A program made the position numbers and the translations under genes. The notes under the pieces are model-generated. The model saw nothing but the letters and a program-made list of their open reading frames with translations, was not told the DNA's origin and searched no databases. From Flavobacterium degerlachei (GTDB taxonomy: Bacteria; Bacteroidota; Bacteroidia; Flavobacteriales; Flavobacteriaceae), in assembly GCF_900106645.1 (NCBI RefSeq), contig NZ_FNMV01000006.1, positions 124,001 to 188,000 of the forward strand: a stretch of DNA of 64,000 bases. Reading direction: 5' to 3'. This document shows, one piece after another, positions 8,093-16,887 of the stretch; positions within the stretch are counted from its first letter, which is position 1; each line of letters starts with the position of its first letter.

Positions 8093-10561
8093 TTATTTTT
8101 TAGCAAAAAAGTCTATCGTATACTTCATCTCCACATTAAACAAGGTGCTGATTACTGGCGAAGCTACAAACTCTCTCACTTCAGCGTTGAAAAGATTCGT
8201 AAAACTAGCCCCAAACGACAAGCGATCTGTTGCATAATAACCCACGTTTGCATCAACCGTAAAACCACCTAATTGTCCGTAGTTCCAAGTTCTTCCGTTT
8301 CTTGCATTTTCTACTACATCATTAGTTCCATCACCATTTAAATCCTGCGTTTTAGCAGCAATATTGATCCCTGAGAAGAAGTCATACTTTTGAACATATC
8401 GACCATAAACAGCACCATAGAATTTACCTTTGTTGTAGTGTAGCCCCACGCTGAATTTGTGCGTTGGCGTATTGATTGGCAAATCAGTTTCAAGTACTTT
8501 TCCATCTTGATTACCATCATTACCAAGATCACTCGTATCCAGATCTCTTCCAAAATAAGAATAGTTGATTGTAGTTCTAAAAGCATCATCAAAATATTAA
8601 TTTAATCCAAGGTCAAAACCATAAGTATCTACCGCTCCAAAATTAGAATAAGTAAGTATATAAGCTCCATTAGAACCAGGAACTACCTCTCCAATTGGTT
8701 TATCTCCAACATGAGTTACCGTTCTTCCGTTTGTAGCGATATTAACTAACGGACTAATGAACTTATCAGATTGGTTATAGTACCCATTTACATCAATAAA
8801 AAGTTGTTTCGACAGCTTTCCTTTGTATCCTACTTCATACGAATTGATTGTTTCTACCTCTAACTTTGCTATTTTGGTACCATCTGATAAGGTAAAACCT
8901 TCACCATTCCCTAATACCAAACCACCAAATAAATTTCCTTTCAAATTCAGAATAGAAGGCACTGCCATTCCTTTCCCATAGGTTAGACGAAAAGTACCCG
9001 TCTCAAACGACTTTGTAATTGCAGCTTTAGGAAGAAAGTTTGAACCATAAAAATCATGGTTATCTACACGCATGGCAGCTAAGAATGCCCATCCTGATTC
9101 AGGTGCTTTGTATTCAAATTGCGAATACACTCCAGTTTGAGCTATCTTAATTACTCCATCTTGGTCTAATAAATAGGTCCCTTTAGAGTCAGCCATATCG
9201 TACTGATACTGAGCCCCAGCAGTTAAGTAGAAATTACTCCAGTTGTTATTATACTGCCCTTCAGCATTGTATCTTTTTGACGCATCTTTAAACAAAGACC
9301 CTCTTTGCAAAGGCACACCTCCTGAACCTATCGGAAACCATTGCTCAGCATAGGACCTTCTTAAAGCCTCTTCCTCTGAAAAACCATTGTTAATAAAAGA
9401 AACATAATTTTGTGTTCTTTGGTTAATGGCATAGGTTTGATCCGTTTTGCTCCAGCTGTAATAAGTGTTCAAAAAGAGACGTGGTGAAACATATTTCAAT
9501 TGCGCTACATCAATAGACCAATCTTTAATTTGATTTCTACCCGCACTCGTTACTCCTAAGTTGTTATTATTACTGTGTCCATAATAAGTACTTAATTCTG
9601 AATTAGGAGTTAGTTTATAAAACAATCCAGCTCCATATTTTTGAGTATCAAACTTGCGATCTAATTCTAACTCTTTATATGCTTTTGTTCCTACATAAAC
9701 AGAATCCGTATAATTGAATTCAGTTCCTTGTGATCTTTCAAAATGGAATTTATAAGCAAATTTATCAGAAACCGCCTGTGCATGGCGCACTCTTGCCGTT
9801 ACTACATCTTGGCTTCCCGCACCAATTGCAAAAGTAGTCCCCTGGTATTTGAACGGGCTTTTAGTAATAGTATTCACTAAACCATTGTGCGCATTGGGGC
9901 CATACAAAGTTCCGTTTGGTCCTAATAAAATTTCGACTCTTTCTACATCATCTTTCGTCACTGTTTCCATAGATCCTAAAGGCAGTCCTGTTGCTACTAA
10001 AGAAGACAAACGGTCGTCCGTTATCTGAAGGTTTTTAGAGTTGAATGCAGAATTAAATCCCCTGATATTGATTCCGGTTCCTAAAACTCCCGTACGAACA
10101 AAGTCTACTCCTTTTTGTCTAGATGCTAATTCTCCAAGGTTAAAGCTTGAAAACTGCTCAATTTCTTTAGTTTTTATAACATTTACTGTGGCCGGAACCT
10201 CGGTTAGTTTTTGTGGTTTTTTCCCGGCTGAAACGACAACTTCGTCTAATTGACCGAAAGATTCTTCCATTCTTAGATCCAATTGTGTAGCCTTATCGCC
10301 TTGAACCGATACTGATTGAGAATACCCTTCAAAACCAACAAATGACAAAGCTATTTTATAGTTACCTGCAGGAACTTTGTCGAAAACAAACTTTCCATTT
10401 GCATCCGATACGGTTGTTTTTTTAAGACTTACTATCTGAATCGTCGTTCCGATAAGCGGCATGCCATTCATATCGGTAATTGTTCCATTAATTGAACCAT
10501 TATCCTGAGCATAGATGAGCTGTGCAAACAGGAAAAGAAAAAGGTAAAGATGTTTTTTCAT
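8093..10561 (-). pseudogene. TonB-dependent receptor interrupted by an in-frame TAA
   Basis: Starting at MKKHLYLFLFLFAQLIYAQ (signal peptide), the frame encodes a carboxypeptidase-like repeat (about residues 22-100), a plug domain (about 115-235, with LDEVVVSAGKKP and INIRGFNS) and a long beta-barrel. After residue 654 the codon at 8599-8597 is TAA. The same frame then continues without gaps for 167 codons (YFDDAFRTTINYSYFGRDLD onward) to FAKK and a normal stop, so this is a nonsense change, not a frameshift. The full length of about 822 codons is normal for these receptors; the truncated form would lose the final barrel strands and should not insert. It probably imported the substrate of this locus. 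A sequencing error or suppressed stop remains possible. Confidence 0.85.
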
Positions 10562-10636
10562 TGGATTAAGTATTTGATTAGTAGGTGCAATCTAAAACGA
10601 AATCAAAGACAGCTTTCCCGCTTTTTACGATTTTTT

Positions 10637-10650
10637 GGTGTGACTTTAAT
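10637..10650. repeat. GGTGTGACTTTAAT box, copy 1
   Basis: Fourteen bases identical to a second copy 77 bp away (10714-10727). This copy lies 76 bp upstream of the receptor start codon, in the 135-bp gap between the receptor and the helical protein gene. The core GTGTGACT recurs twice ahead of the symporter gene. Confidence 0.6.
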
Positions 10651-10696
10651 AATAGATAGCCCAAAATACACACACACTACATTAAAGACCCTTGAT

Positions 10697-12124
10697 TTAC
10701 TTGGATATTTTTAGGTGTGACTTTAATTTTGAAAAAGCTTCAGGAAGATTTTTTGACAATCGATTGATCACTTGAATCATTAGATTCCTCTGGCTTTCGG
10801 AAATAATAATACCGTCCAATGGTTCTTTAATCTCCTCAAGCAATCGAGTAGAATTAATTTTCCCTTCCATATATTTGGATAAAGAAACGCTCCATGTAAT
10901 CGTGGGCACATAATTGTCCCTTTTTCTACGATCATTTTCAAGTTCCTGGAGTTTGTATTTTTGAAAAAGCTGCAAAACTTCATCGTATTTTTCTTTAGAA
11001 ATTAACACATTAAAATAAGACGTAAAGAAAAGATGCCAGCGGTGTTTTAGAATTGCTTCTTCATTTTTTCTAAGAAAAAGACGTGCAATATTTTCAGCTT
11101 GTAAAAGTTGGTTGAACTCAGTCAACAATCTAATGTGATAGGAAGTGTAACTGATTTTTTGATGGTAATTGTGTGTCAACTCTGAAAGCGATTTGAAATT
11201 CTCCAAAAGCTCTAATGCTTTTTGGGGCTTATTGTTTTTTATCAAAATAGCAACCAAGTTATTCACATACATCAAGGTATCATCATTATCCTGACGAATA
11301 GAAAGAAATCCAAAATACTCTGCTTTTATCAGTTCATTTTCTTTGCTGTGCAGCAAAACTCTATTGGCATAATAATTTGACAACAATCTGCGCGAATACA
11401 TTTCTCCCCGACTGAAAAAGACATCAATTTGATCAAAAAGCAGTTTCAATTTCTGATTGTCGTTGTAATTGGTAAACATAAAAGCCAATAAAACAAAAGC
11501 CTGATACCTATTCCTACCATCAATTGTTGTGGTACTAAAAACTTTATACAACCATTTTTCCCAATACTTAGTTTCGCTATTCTTGAGCGTATATTGGTTA
11601 GTAATTTCAGTGGTTGCCTGATAGAGTTTGTCCTGAATTGTTTTTGCTTTTGAAAAATGGGGCGAAAATAGCTCCAGAAAATCTGCGATAATTTGATGAT
11701 CATTGTACCTCATCCGGATCAAAACATAAGCTCTGTATTCTCGGGCTAAGTCATAAAGGTTCTGGAAGTTGTAGTCGAGTTGTTTGTAGTTTTGAATGTA
11801 TTGAAGAAAATGGTCCTCTTCTAATGACGAAATTGTGTCAGTTAGAATTTTCTTTTTATAAAGCATAATCCATTCGGTAGTCAGGTCGACATCGATGAAA
11901 GTGAGCTTCTTTTCCATCCAGTTTTTAATATAATTGTACTTTCTCTTATCGATATTTTCGTCGAAAGAAATAAAAACGCTCTGCGAAAGTGCGTTTTTGA
12001 CAACTTGATTAAAAATTTGCTGTTTTTCCTCATCCTGAAAATTATGAATCAAAGCGAGGTATTGCGCTTCATGCGGCAGGATTTTTTTGCTGAGCTCAGT
12101 AAATTTTTTTAGCTTAATCTTCAT
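10697..12124 (-). CDS. helical (TPR-like) protein of unknown function
   Basis: A 475-residue protein without signal peptide or membrane segments. It is rich in Lys, Leu, Asn and Tyr, and paired amphipathic helices resembling TPR units are visible around residues 270-400 (for example MYVNNLVAILIKNNKPQKAL, KYDEVLQLFQKYK). The N-terminal part begins LPHEAQYLALIHNF and is predicted helical. I see no catalytic motif and no helix-turn-helix. It lies between the receptor and the secreted hydrolase on the same strand, 18 bp after the latter, so it belongs to the locus. A scaffolding or regulatory role is possible; nothing in the sequence decides. Confidence 0.6.
   Translation of the reverse strand: MKIKLKKFTELSKKILPHEAQYLALIHNFQDEEKQQIFNQVVKNALSQSVFISFDENIDKRKYNYIKNWMEKKLTFIDVDLTTEWIMLYKKKILTDTISSLEEDHFLQYIQNYKQLDYNFQNLYDLAREYRAYVLIRMRYNDHQIIADFLELFSPHFSKAKTIQDKLYQATTEITNQYTLKNSETKYWEKWLYKVFSTTTIDGRNRYQAFVLLAFMFTNYNDNQKLKLLFDQIDVFFSRGEMYSRRLLSNYYANRVLLHSKENELIKAEYFGFLSIRQDNDDTLMYVNNLVAILIKNNKPQKALELLENFKSLSELTHNYHQKISYTSYHIRLLTEFNQLLQAENIARLFLRKNEEAILKHRWHLFFTSYFNVLISKEKYDEVLQLFQKYKLQELENDRRKRDNYVPTITWSVSLSKYMEGKINSTRLLEEIKEPLDGIIISESQRNLMIQVINRLSKNLPEAFSKLKSHLKISK
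10714..10727. repeat. GGTGTGACTTTAAT box, copy 2
   Basis: Identical to copy 1, and located within the last codons of the helical protein gene, 153 bp ahead of the receptor start codon. The flanking TTTTT on the left is also shared. Confidence 0.55.
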
Positions 12125-12142
12125 TAAATAACCTTATGACTT

Positions 12143-13075
12143 TTACTCTAACCAAGTTGTAATTATACGATTTACTTCGGTAGGTTTTTCAAACTGAACA
12201 AAATGCCCACTTTCTGAAACAAAGTGTAAGGTACTGTTTTTGATCTTTTCCTGTGCGATACCGCCTACTAAATTTGTTGTCAGATTTGGATTTAAGTACC
12301 TATTCGGAATCAGATTATCGTTTTCTCCAAAAACCACTAATGTTTCCACTGCGATCAAATTCAATTCCGCATGAGTTGACTCGTCTAACATCCCTGCAAT
12401 ACTTTTTACAATTGCATCGCAATACTCCGGAAAATCAGTGGCTTGCTTAATCTTTTTTCGATCAGAAATCATCGTTTGCGCCTCTTCAGGCAACTTAAAA
12501 AAATTGAGTTGATAATTACGGTCAATCTGCTTGTCTGTGGTTTTAGACACCATATCAGCAGTTACAGCGTTTTTCATCAAAAGAGACTGTTGTGCATTGA
12601 ATTCTTCTATTCCTGCCGGAGCAATCAGAATAAGTTTTTTCAGTTTTTCAGGATGATTTAAGGCTAATTTAATCGCGGCTTGTCCACCCATAGAATGCCC
12701 TGCAACAATAACATTTTTCAATTTTAGTTTGTCTATTAATTTTACCACAATATCAGCATAATAAATGGGCGTATAAGCCGGTGCAACTTTAGATGATTTC
12801 CCAAAACCCGGTAAGTCTAATGCTACGCAGGTATATTTCTCTTTCAAGTTTTCAATATTGCGAGACCAGGCATCAGCATTACTACTCAAGCCGTGAATAA
12901 AAACTATCGTCTGTTTCCCTTTACCTTCCTTGATGTAGGCAATTTCCAAATTATCAATCTTGGTACAATGAGTGGCAAACTTATATTCTGAGGTGGTATT
13001 TTTCATGGTTTCAGCTTTTTGAGAAAAAGAAACAGTACTGATGATAAGACTTAAAAATAAATACATTTTGATCAT
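12143..13075 (-). CDS. secreted alpha/beta hydrolase
   Basis: A 310-residue hydrolase with a signal peptide (MIKMYLFLSLIISTVSFSQ), so it acts in the periplasm or at the outer membrane. The oxyanion HGLSS is at residues 61-65, the nucleophile elbow GHSMGG at 126-131 gives Ser128, and the late histidine is in SESGHFVQFEKP. The acid is probably in VVFGENDNLIPN. Its start overlaps the acyl-CoA ligase stop by 4 bp. With the cytoplasmic hydrolase it suggests two-step ester cleavage, outside then inside. It lacks the lipase box context and substrate-binding domains of classic secreted PHB depolymerases, so an oligomer or small-ester substrate is more likely. Confidence 0.8.
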   Translation of the reverse strand: MIKMYLFLSLIISTVSFSQKAETMKNTTSEYKFATHCTKIDNLEIAYIKEGKGKQTIVFIHGLSSNADAWSRNIENLKEKYTCVALDLPGFGKSSKVAPAYTPIYYADIVVKLIDKLKLKNVIVAGHSMGGQAAIKLALNHPEKLKKLILIAPAGIEEFNAQQSLLMKNAVTADMVSKTTDKQIDRNYQLNFFKLPEEAQTMISDRKKIKQATDFPEYCDAIVKSIAGMLDESTHAELNLIAVETLVVFGENDNLIPNRYLNPNLTTNLVGGIAQEKIKNSTLHFVSESGHFVQFEKPTEVNRIITTWLE

Positions 13076-14577
13076 GACTTCGGAATTAATGAGTTAAAAT
13101 ATTCATATAGTTTTTTACGGGAGACTTTACCTAAACTCGTCAGCGGAATTTTATCTAAGATAAAAATGTATTTCGGATGTTTGTAATCCGCTAAATTAGC
13201 TTTGAGAAAATCATGAACCTTTTCACTCGTAATTAACGCATCATTACAAGTAACAAAAGCGATGCTACACGATCCCCATTTTTGATCTTTTATAGGTAAA
13301 ACCAATGCATCTTTGATACCTGTTAGTTTTTCGATACAAAACTCAATCTCTTGCGGATAGATATTTTCTCCGCCGGAAATATACATATCATCTTTTCTGC
13401 CTTTTAGATACAAATATCCTTCAGAATCGCTGCACACTAAATCTCCCGTATGTAACCAGCCGTCTTTAATTTTATCCCTTGTAGCTACTGAGTTGTTCCA
13501 ATAACCGGGAGTTATAATATCACCCTGAATACACAACTCGCCAATTTCATTTTCTTTGAGCCTTTTTCCATTTTCATCTATGATTTTAATCGAAAGATAA
13601 AAGTTAGGTTTACCAATAGAATTGGGTTTTAACAGCACCATTTCATGATGGAGAGAAGTGATGCTAGGCCCAGCTTCCGTTAAGCCGTAACCAGGTCTAA
13701 TGTCAATATTTTTTTCTGTTTTCCAATGTGAAACCAATTCAAAACTAACCATTTCTCCTCCCGAAATGATATATCGCAAATCGGCTAATTTTACTTTTTG
13801 AAATATAGCAGTTTTCTGCATCATCGTCAACATTGTTGGCAAAGCCATAAACAAAGTTGTTTTATTTTCTTCCAAAAGATATAAAACTCGTTCGGCATCA
13901 AATTTTTCCACCATCCCAATGTGCGCCCCTTTGTGCAACAAAGGAGTAATAAAAATATTCCAACCTGAAGTATGATACGGCGGTAGCGAATTAATAGTAG
14001 AGTCCTTGAAAGTAATACCCAACTGCATTGAGGTATTCAAACTGTTCCAAAACAACATTTTATTGGTATACAAAACGCCTTTTGGCATTCCGGTTGTTCC
14101 TGAAGTATAAAAAAGAAATAGCGGGCTTCTCTCTTTTATTTCTTTTTTAATTACGATAGCGGGCTGCTCTTCTCTTTTAAAAATAGTTGTCAATTCCGAA
14201 ACATCGTAAAAAGGAATATTTAATGCCTCAAAATTAATTTTGGCTTCCTGAGCTTTGCTGTAAATTAACAAAGACGGACTACAGTCAGCTATCAAACCCT
14301 TGATTTCAGCCTGTGAAAGCCTATAATTCAAAGGGGTCAGTATTGCGCCTAACCTTTGGCATGCCGAAAAAAGCACCAGATAAAAAGGTCCGTGTTCCGC
14401 TAAAACGGCAACCCTATCCCCTTCCTGAATATTTATACTAATCAGATGATTTACCACATGATTAGCATAGTTATGAATAGCCGCATAAGTGTAACTCTCC
14501 TGATCATCATATGATGTCACAGCTATCTTATCAGGCGTATAATCAGCCCATTTCGCAATCCAGTCTAAGGTATTCAT
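13072..14577 (-). CDS. acyl-CoA ligase (class I adenylate-forming)
   Basis: A 501-residue AMP-binding enzyme. The P-loop LFYTSGTTGMPKG lies at about residues 152-164, PGYGLTEAGPS supplies the A5 motif, GWLHTGDLVCSD the A7 motif and GRKDDMYISGGENIYPQEIE the hinge. The C-terminal lysine is in LTSLGKVSRKKLYE. It converts a carboxylic acid to its CoA ester through an acyl-adenylate. The start overlaps the symporter stop by 4 bp (ATGA arrangement), so the two are translationally coupled. Size and motifs fit medium-chain or aromatic acid ligases; in this setting a hydroxy- or 3-oxo-acid is a reasonable guess. Exact specificity cannot be read from the sequence. Confidence 0.85.
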   Translation of the reverse strand: MNTLDWIAKWADYTPDKIAVTSYDDQESYTYAAIHNYANHVVNHLISINIQEGDRVAVLAEHGPFYLVLFSACQRLGAILTPLNYRLSQAEIKGLIADCSPSLLIYSKAQEAKINFEALNIPFYDVSELTTIFKREEQPAIVIKKEIKERSPLFLFYTSGTTGMPKGVLYTNKMLFWNSLNTSMQLGITFKDSTINSLPPYHTSGWNIFITPLLHKGAHIGMVEKFDAERVLYLLEENKTTLFMALPTMLTMMQKTAIFQKVKLADLRYIISGGEMVSFELVSHWKTEKNIDIRPGYGLTEAGPSITSLHHEMVLLKPNSIGKPNFYLSIKIIDENGKRLKENEIGELCIQGDIITPGYWNNSVATRDKIKDGWLHTGDLVCSDSEGYLYLKGRKDDMYISGGENIYPQEIEFCIEKLTGIKDALVLPIKDQKWGSCSIAFVTCNDALITSEKVHDFLKANLADYKHPKYIFILDKIPLTSLGKVSRKKLYEYFNSLIPKS

Positions 14578-16061
14578 ATTTTGACGGTTTTATCACTAAA
14601 GGTATAAAGAATCAATCCGGTACATAAGGAAATCAAAATTGCAATCGCTGCTGAAACTCCAGGATTATTTACAGTCTCTTGCATATAAGGTGTGATTCGT
14701 AAATAATAAATTCCAAAATGTGACACCAGTGCCACAACACTAGCGGTAAACACCACTTTTGTAGGAACTTGTTTGAAAAACGTACCAAACAAAACTGGAA
14801 CAAAAGCTGCAGCAAAATAAGCATAAACCCCATTTTGAGCAAAAATAGCGACACTTAATGCGGGATGTTGAATTTGTTTCCAGCTTAAAATAAAACTAAC
14901 AACGGCTAACAATACAATTACCACTTTATTGATTAAAAATGATTTTTCCTTCGATTTTGGAGCTACTGTTCCAATTATATCTGTTGTAATAGTAATAGAT
15001 AACGACTGAATCAAACTCTCTAAAGTAGATAAGCCAGCAGAAATAAGCCCAACAACTACCAATACTCCTGCAGCTACAGAGAATTTAGTAACCACATAAG
15101 TAGGAATTATTTCATCCATTTTTAAAGGCTTGCCATCAACAGTTAAATCAGGAAAAGTTAGTCGCGCGTATAGTCCCACAAACACAACCAAAAAATAAAT
15201 CGACATAAAAAATATACTACTAAGCAAATACAAATTTACTTTAGAAGGATTTTTCAGCATCAGTGACTTAGTAATAATATGGGGCTGACAAACAATAGCT
15301 ACTCCAATTACGATTTGTGCAAAAATAATTTCAAAATAATCCCTAAACAGAAAACTGCTTTCATTTGTTGTCTGAGTAAGTTTGGGATCAATCGTTTTTA
15401 GTTGATCCATAAAACCCGAAATGCCATTTTCAAAAAATTCTCTTCCTGAGTAAATCATCATTATCGCCACTATGAGCATAATTATCGCTTGGATAGTATT
15501 GGTATAAACCATAGAATTAGCTCCTCCAAACATCATATATCCAAAAACAAAAATCGTAATTCCCATTAAGACATAAAAAGGATCCGCTTGTAGTGATTTA
15601 GAAATTACCTGCGTTAATCCAACATTAATTAGAACAATAAAAGTGATCAATAACAACGCAATTAGCCCGAAGAAAAACTTGTACGAATTACTATTATAAC
15701 GGTTCCCCATCCATTGCGCCATAGTGGTTGCTTTTACCTTACTACCGTATTTAGCAAATCCTTTTGTAAAAACGATGAGGGAAATAATTGCCGCTATTGG
15801 CATTACAATTCCGAATGATATGAAACCGGAAATCCCGTACAGTGCAATAAATCCAGGGTTAATTACGAAAGTAGCAGCACTTGTCATCGAAGCAGCTAAC
15901 GACAATCCAACGACCCATGAAGGGAAGCCCATATTACCCACTGCATAGTCAGAAATACTTTTTACTTTTAAAGCGCCCCTCACCACAAAAAACAAAATAA
16001 CTAGTGCATATAAGACTAATATTATACTGATATACAGCGTCCAATTTTGGGAGTCCTTCAT
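14574..16061 (-). CDS. sodium:solute symporter
   Basis: A 495-residue SSS (SLC5-like) transporter with about 13 membrane segments. Diagnostic stretches are DYAVGNMGFPSWVVGLSLAA, AATFVINPGFIALYG (the sodium-site helix) and GLISAGLSTLESLIQSLS. It probably brings a small organic acid into the cell using the sodium gradient. It is the first gene of the minus-strand catabolic run, followed by a coupled ligase. GTGTGACT boxes lie in the 217-bp upstream gap. A pantothenate or proline permease assignment would also fit the family, but the gene neighbours favour a short carboxylic acid. Confidence 0.85.
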   Translation of the reverse strand: MKDSQNWTLYISIILVLYALVILFFVVRGALKVKSISDYAVGNMGFPSWVVGLSLAASMTSAATFVINPGFIALYGISGFISFGIVMPIAAIISLIVFTKGFAKYGSKVKATTMAQWMGNRYNSNSYKFFFGLIALLLITFIVLINVGLTQVISKSLQADPFYVLMGITIFVFGYMMFGGANSMVYTNTIQAIIMLIVAIMMIYSGREFFENGISGFMDQLKTIDPKLTQTTNESSFLFRDYFEIIFAQIVIGVAIVCQPHIITKSLMLKNPSKVNLYLLSSIFFMSIYFLVVFVGLYARLTFPDLTVDGKPLKMDEIIPTYVVTKFSVAAGVLVVVGLISAGLSTLESLIQSLSITITTDIIGTVAPKSKEKSFLINKVVIVLLAVVSFILSWKQIQHPALSVAIFAQNGVYAYFAAAFVPVLFGTFFKQVPTKVVFTASVVALVSHFGIYYLRITPYMQETVNNPGVSAAIAILISLCTGLILYTFSDKTVKI

Positions 16062-16278
16062 ATTTGTGAAATTTATCTATAACAAAAAAAACAATTAATA
16101 ATTACAGTTCTTTACAAGTAGACCAATATCCAAGTGTGACTATTACAACAAACAGGCCGATTTTATCCTAAAAAAACAATAAAAACAGATCTAAAAGGAT
16201 AGTGTGACTTACTATTACATTCCTAATCATCATCCTGTTTTAATCACTAAAACTTTATTTATCAATCCCCTACCGCTT
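16062..16278. promoter_or_regulatory. upstream region of the symporter operon with two GTGTGACT boxes
   Basis: This 217-bp gap separates the exonuclease stop from the symporter start and holds no gene. AGTGTGACTATTAC starts at 16133 and AGTGTGACTTACTATTAC at 16201, in the same orientation 68 bp apart. The same core occurs twice near the receptor start. No consensus promoter was found with confidence. Confidence 0.5.
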
Positions 16279-16887
16279 CTATTTATTTTTAAGCCGCAAA
16301 AAAACCAATGCCGTAATAAAGGCATCCCCCGCGGCAGTGTGCCGGTCGCTTTTTTGGATTTTAAAAACCCTACACAATTCATCCAGACCCGAGTGCTGGC
16401 CTTCCGGCAGGCCTTTAAATTTTTGGTACATCAAATCAGTATCCATGCTGCGGTTTTTGAGTTTCCCCAAACCCATGCGCTGTAAAGCCGCATTGACCAT
16501 ATTGACATCAAAACGCACATGATGCCCAACCAAGGTCGAATCCTTAATGAAACCAAGAAATTGGATTACCGCTTCAGTCTCGGTTAGTTTTTTCTCTTTC
16601 CCTTCCTTTAAAATACCATGAATGGGCACTGACTCCCTTTTGAAAATACTTTGTTCCACAAAAAGCTCCAAATAATCATTCACAACAATAGAATTTCCAA
16701 AAATTCCAATCGCGCCAATGGACAAGATCACATCGCTTCGCACGTCCAAACCAGTGGTTTCAGTGTCAAAAACCACAAATCGTTTTTGATTGTTTTTGTC
16801 TGATTTAGACTCAAAGCAAGCCAAATAATTTTGCCAAAACTCGGGGTAGTTTTTCTTATCTTTTTTAAACCAATTAAATAGCGTCAT
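16279..16887 (-). CDS. DnaQ-like 3'-5' exonuclease
   Basis: A 202-residue DEDDh exonuclease. ExoI is VVFDTETTGLDV (residues about 38-49) with the catalytic Asp and Glu, ExoII is VGHHVRFDVNMVN, and ExoIII ends in DRHTAAGDAFITALVF with the DEDDh histidine. The family includes the epsilon proofreading subunit and other nucleases; at 202 residues without a polymerase partner motif it is probably not the replicative one. It directly follows the DUF294 gene (stop and start adjacent). The same gene pair accompanies acetate permease genes in gammaproteobacteria, so the neighbourhood is probably conserved rather than accidental. Confidence 0.87.
   Translation of the reverse strand: MTLFNWFKKDKKNYPEFWQNYLACFESKSDKNNQKRFVVFDTETTGLDVRSDVILSIGAIGIFGNSIVVNDYLELFVEQSIFKRESVPIHGILKEGKEKKLTETEAVIQFLGFIKDSTLVGHHVRFDVNMVNAALQRMGLGKLKNRSMDTDLMYQKFKGLPEGQHSGLDELCRVFKIQKSDRHTAAGDAFITALVFLRLKNK

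Noticed and set aside
8093..8592. Separate small genes or a frameshift at the receptor's 3' end
   Set aside because: The open frame after the TAA is the same frame as the receptor and continues its barrel; there is no frameshift and no independent start with gene-like features (the apparent start at 8482 is a TTG leucine codon).
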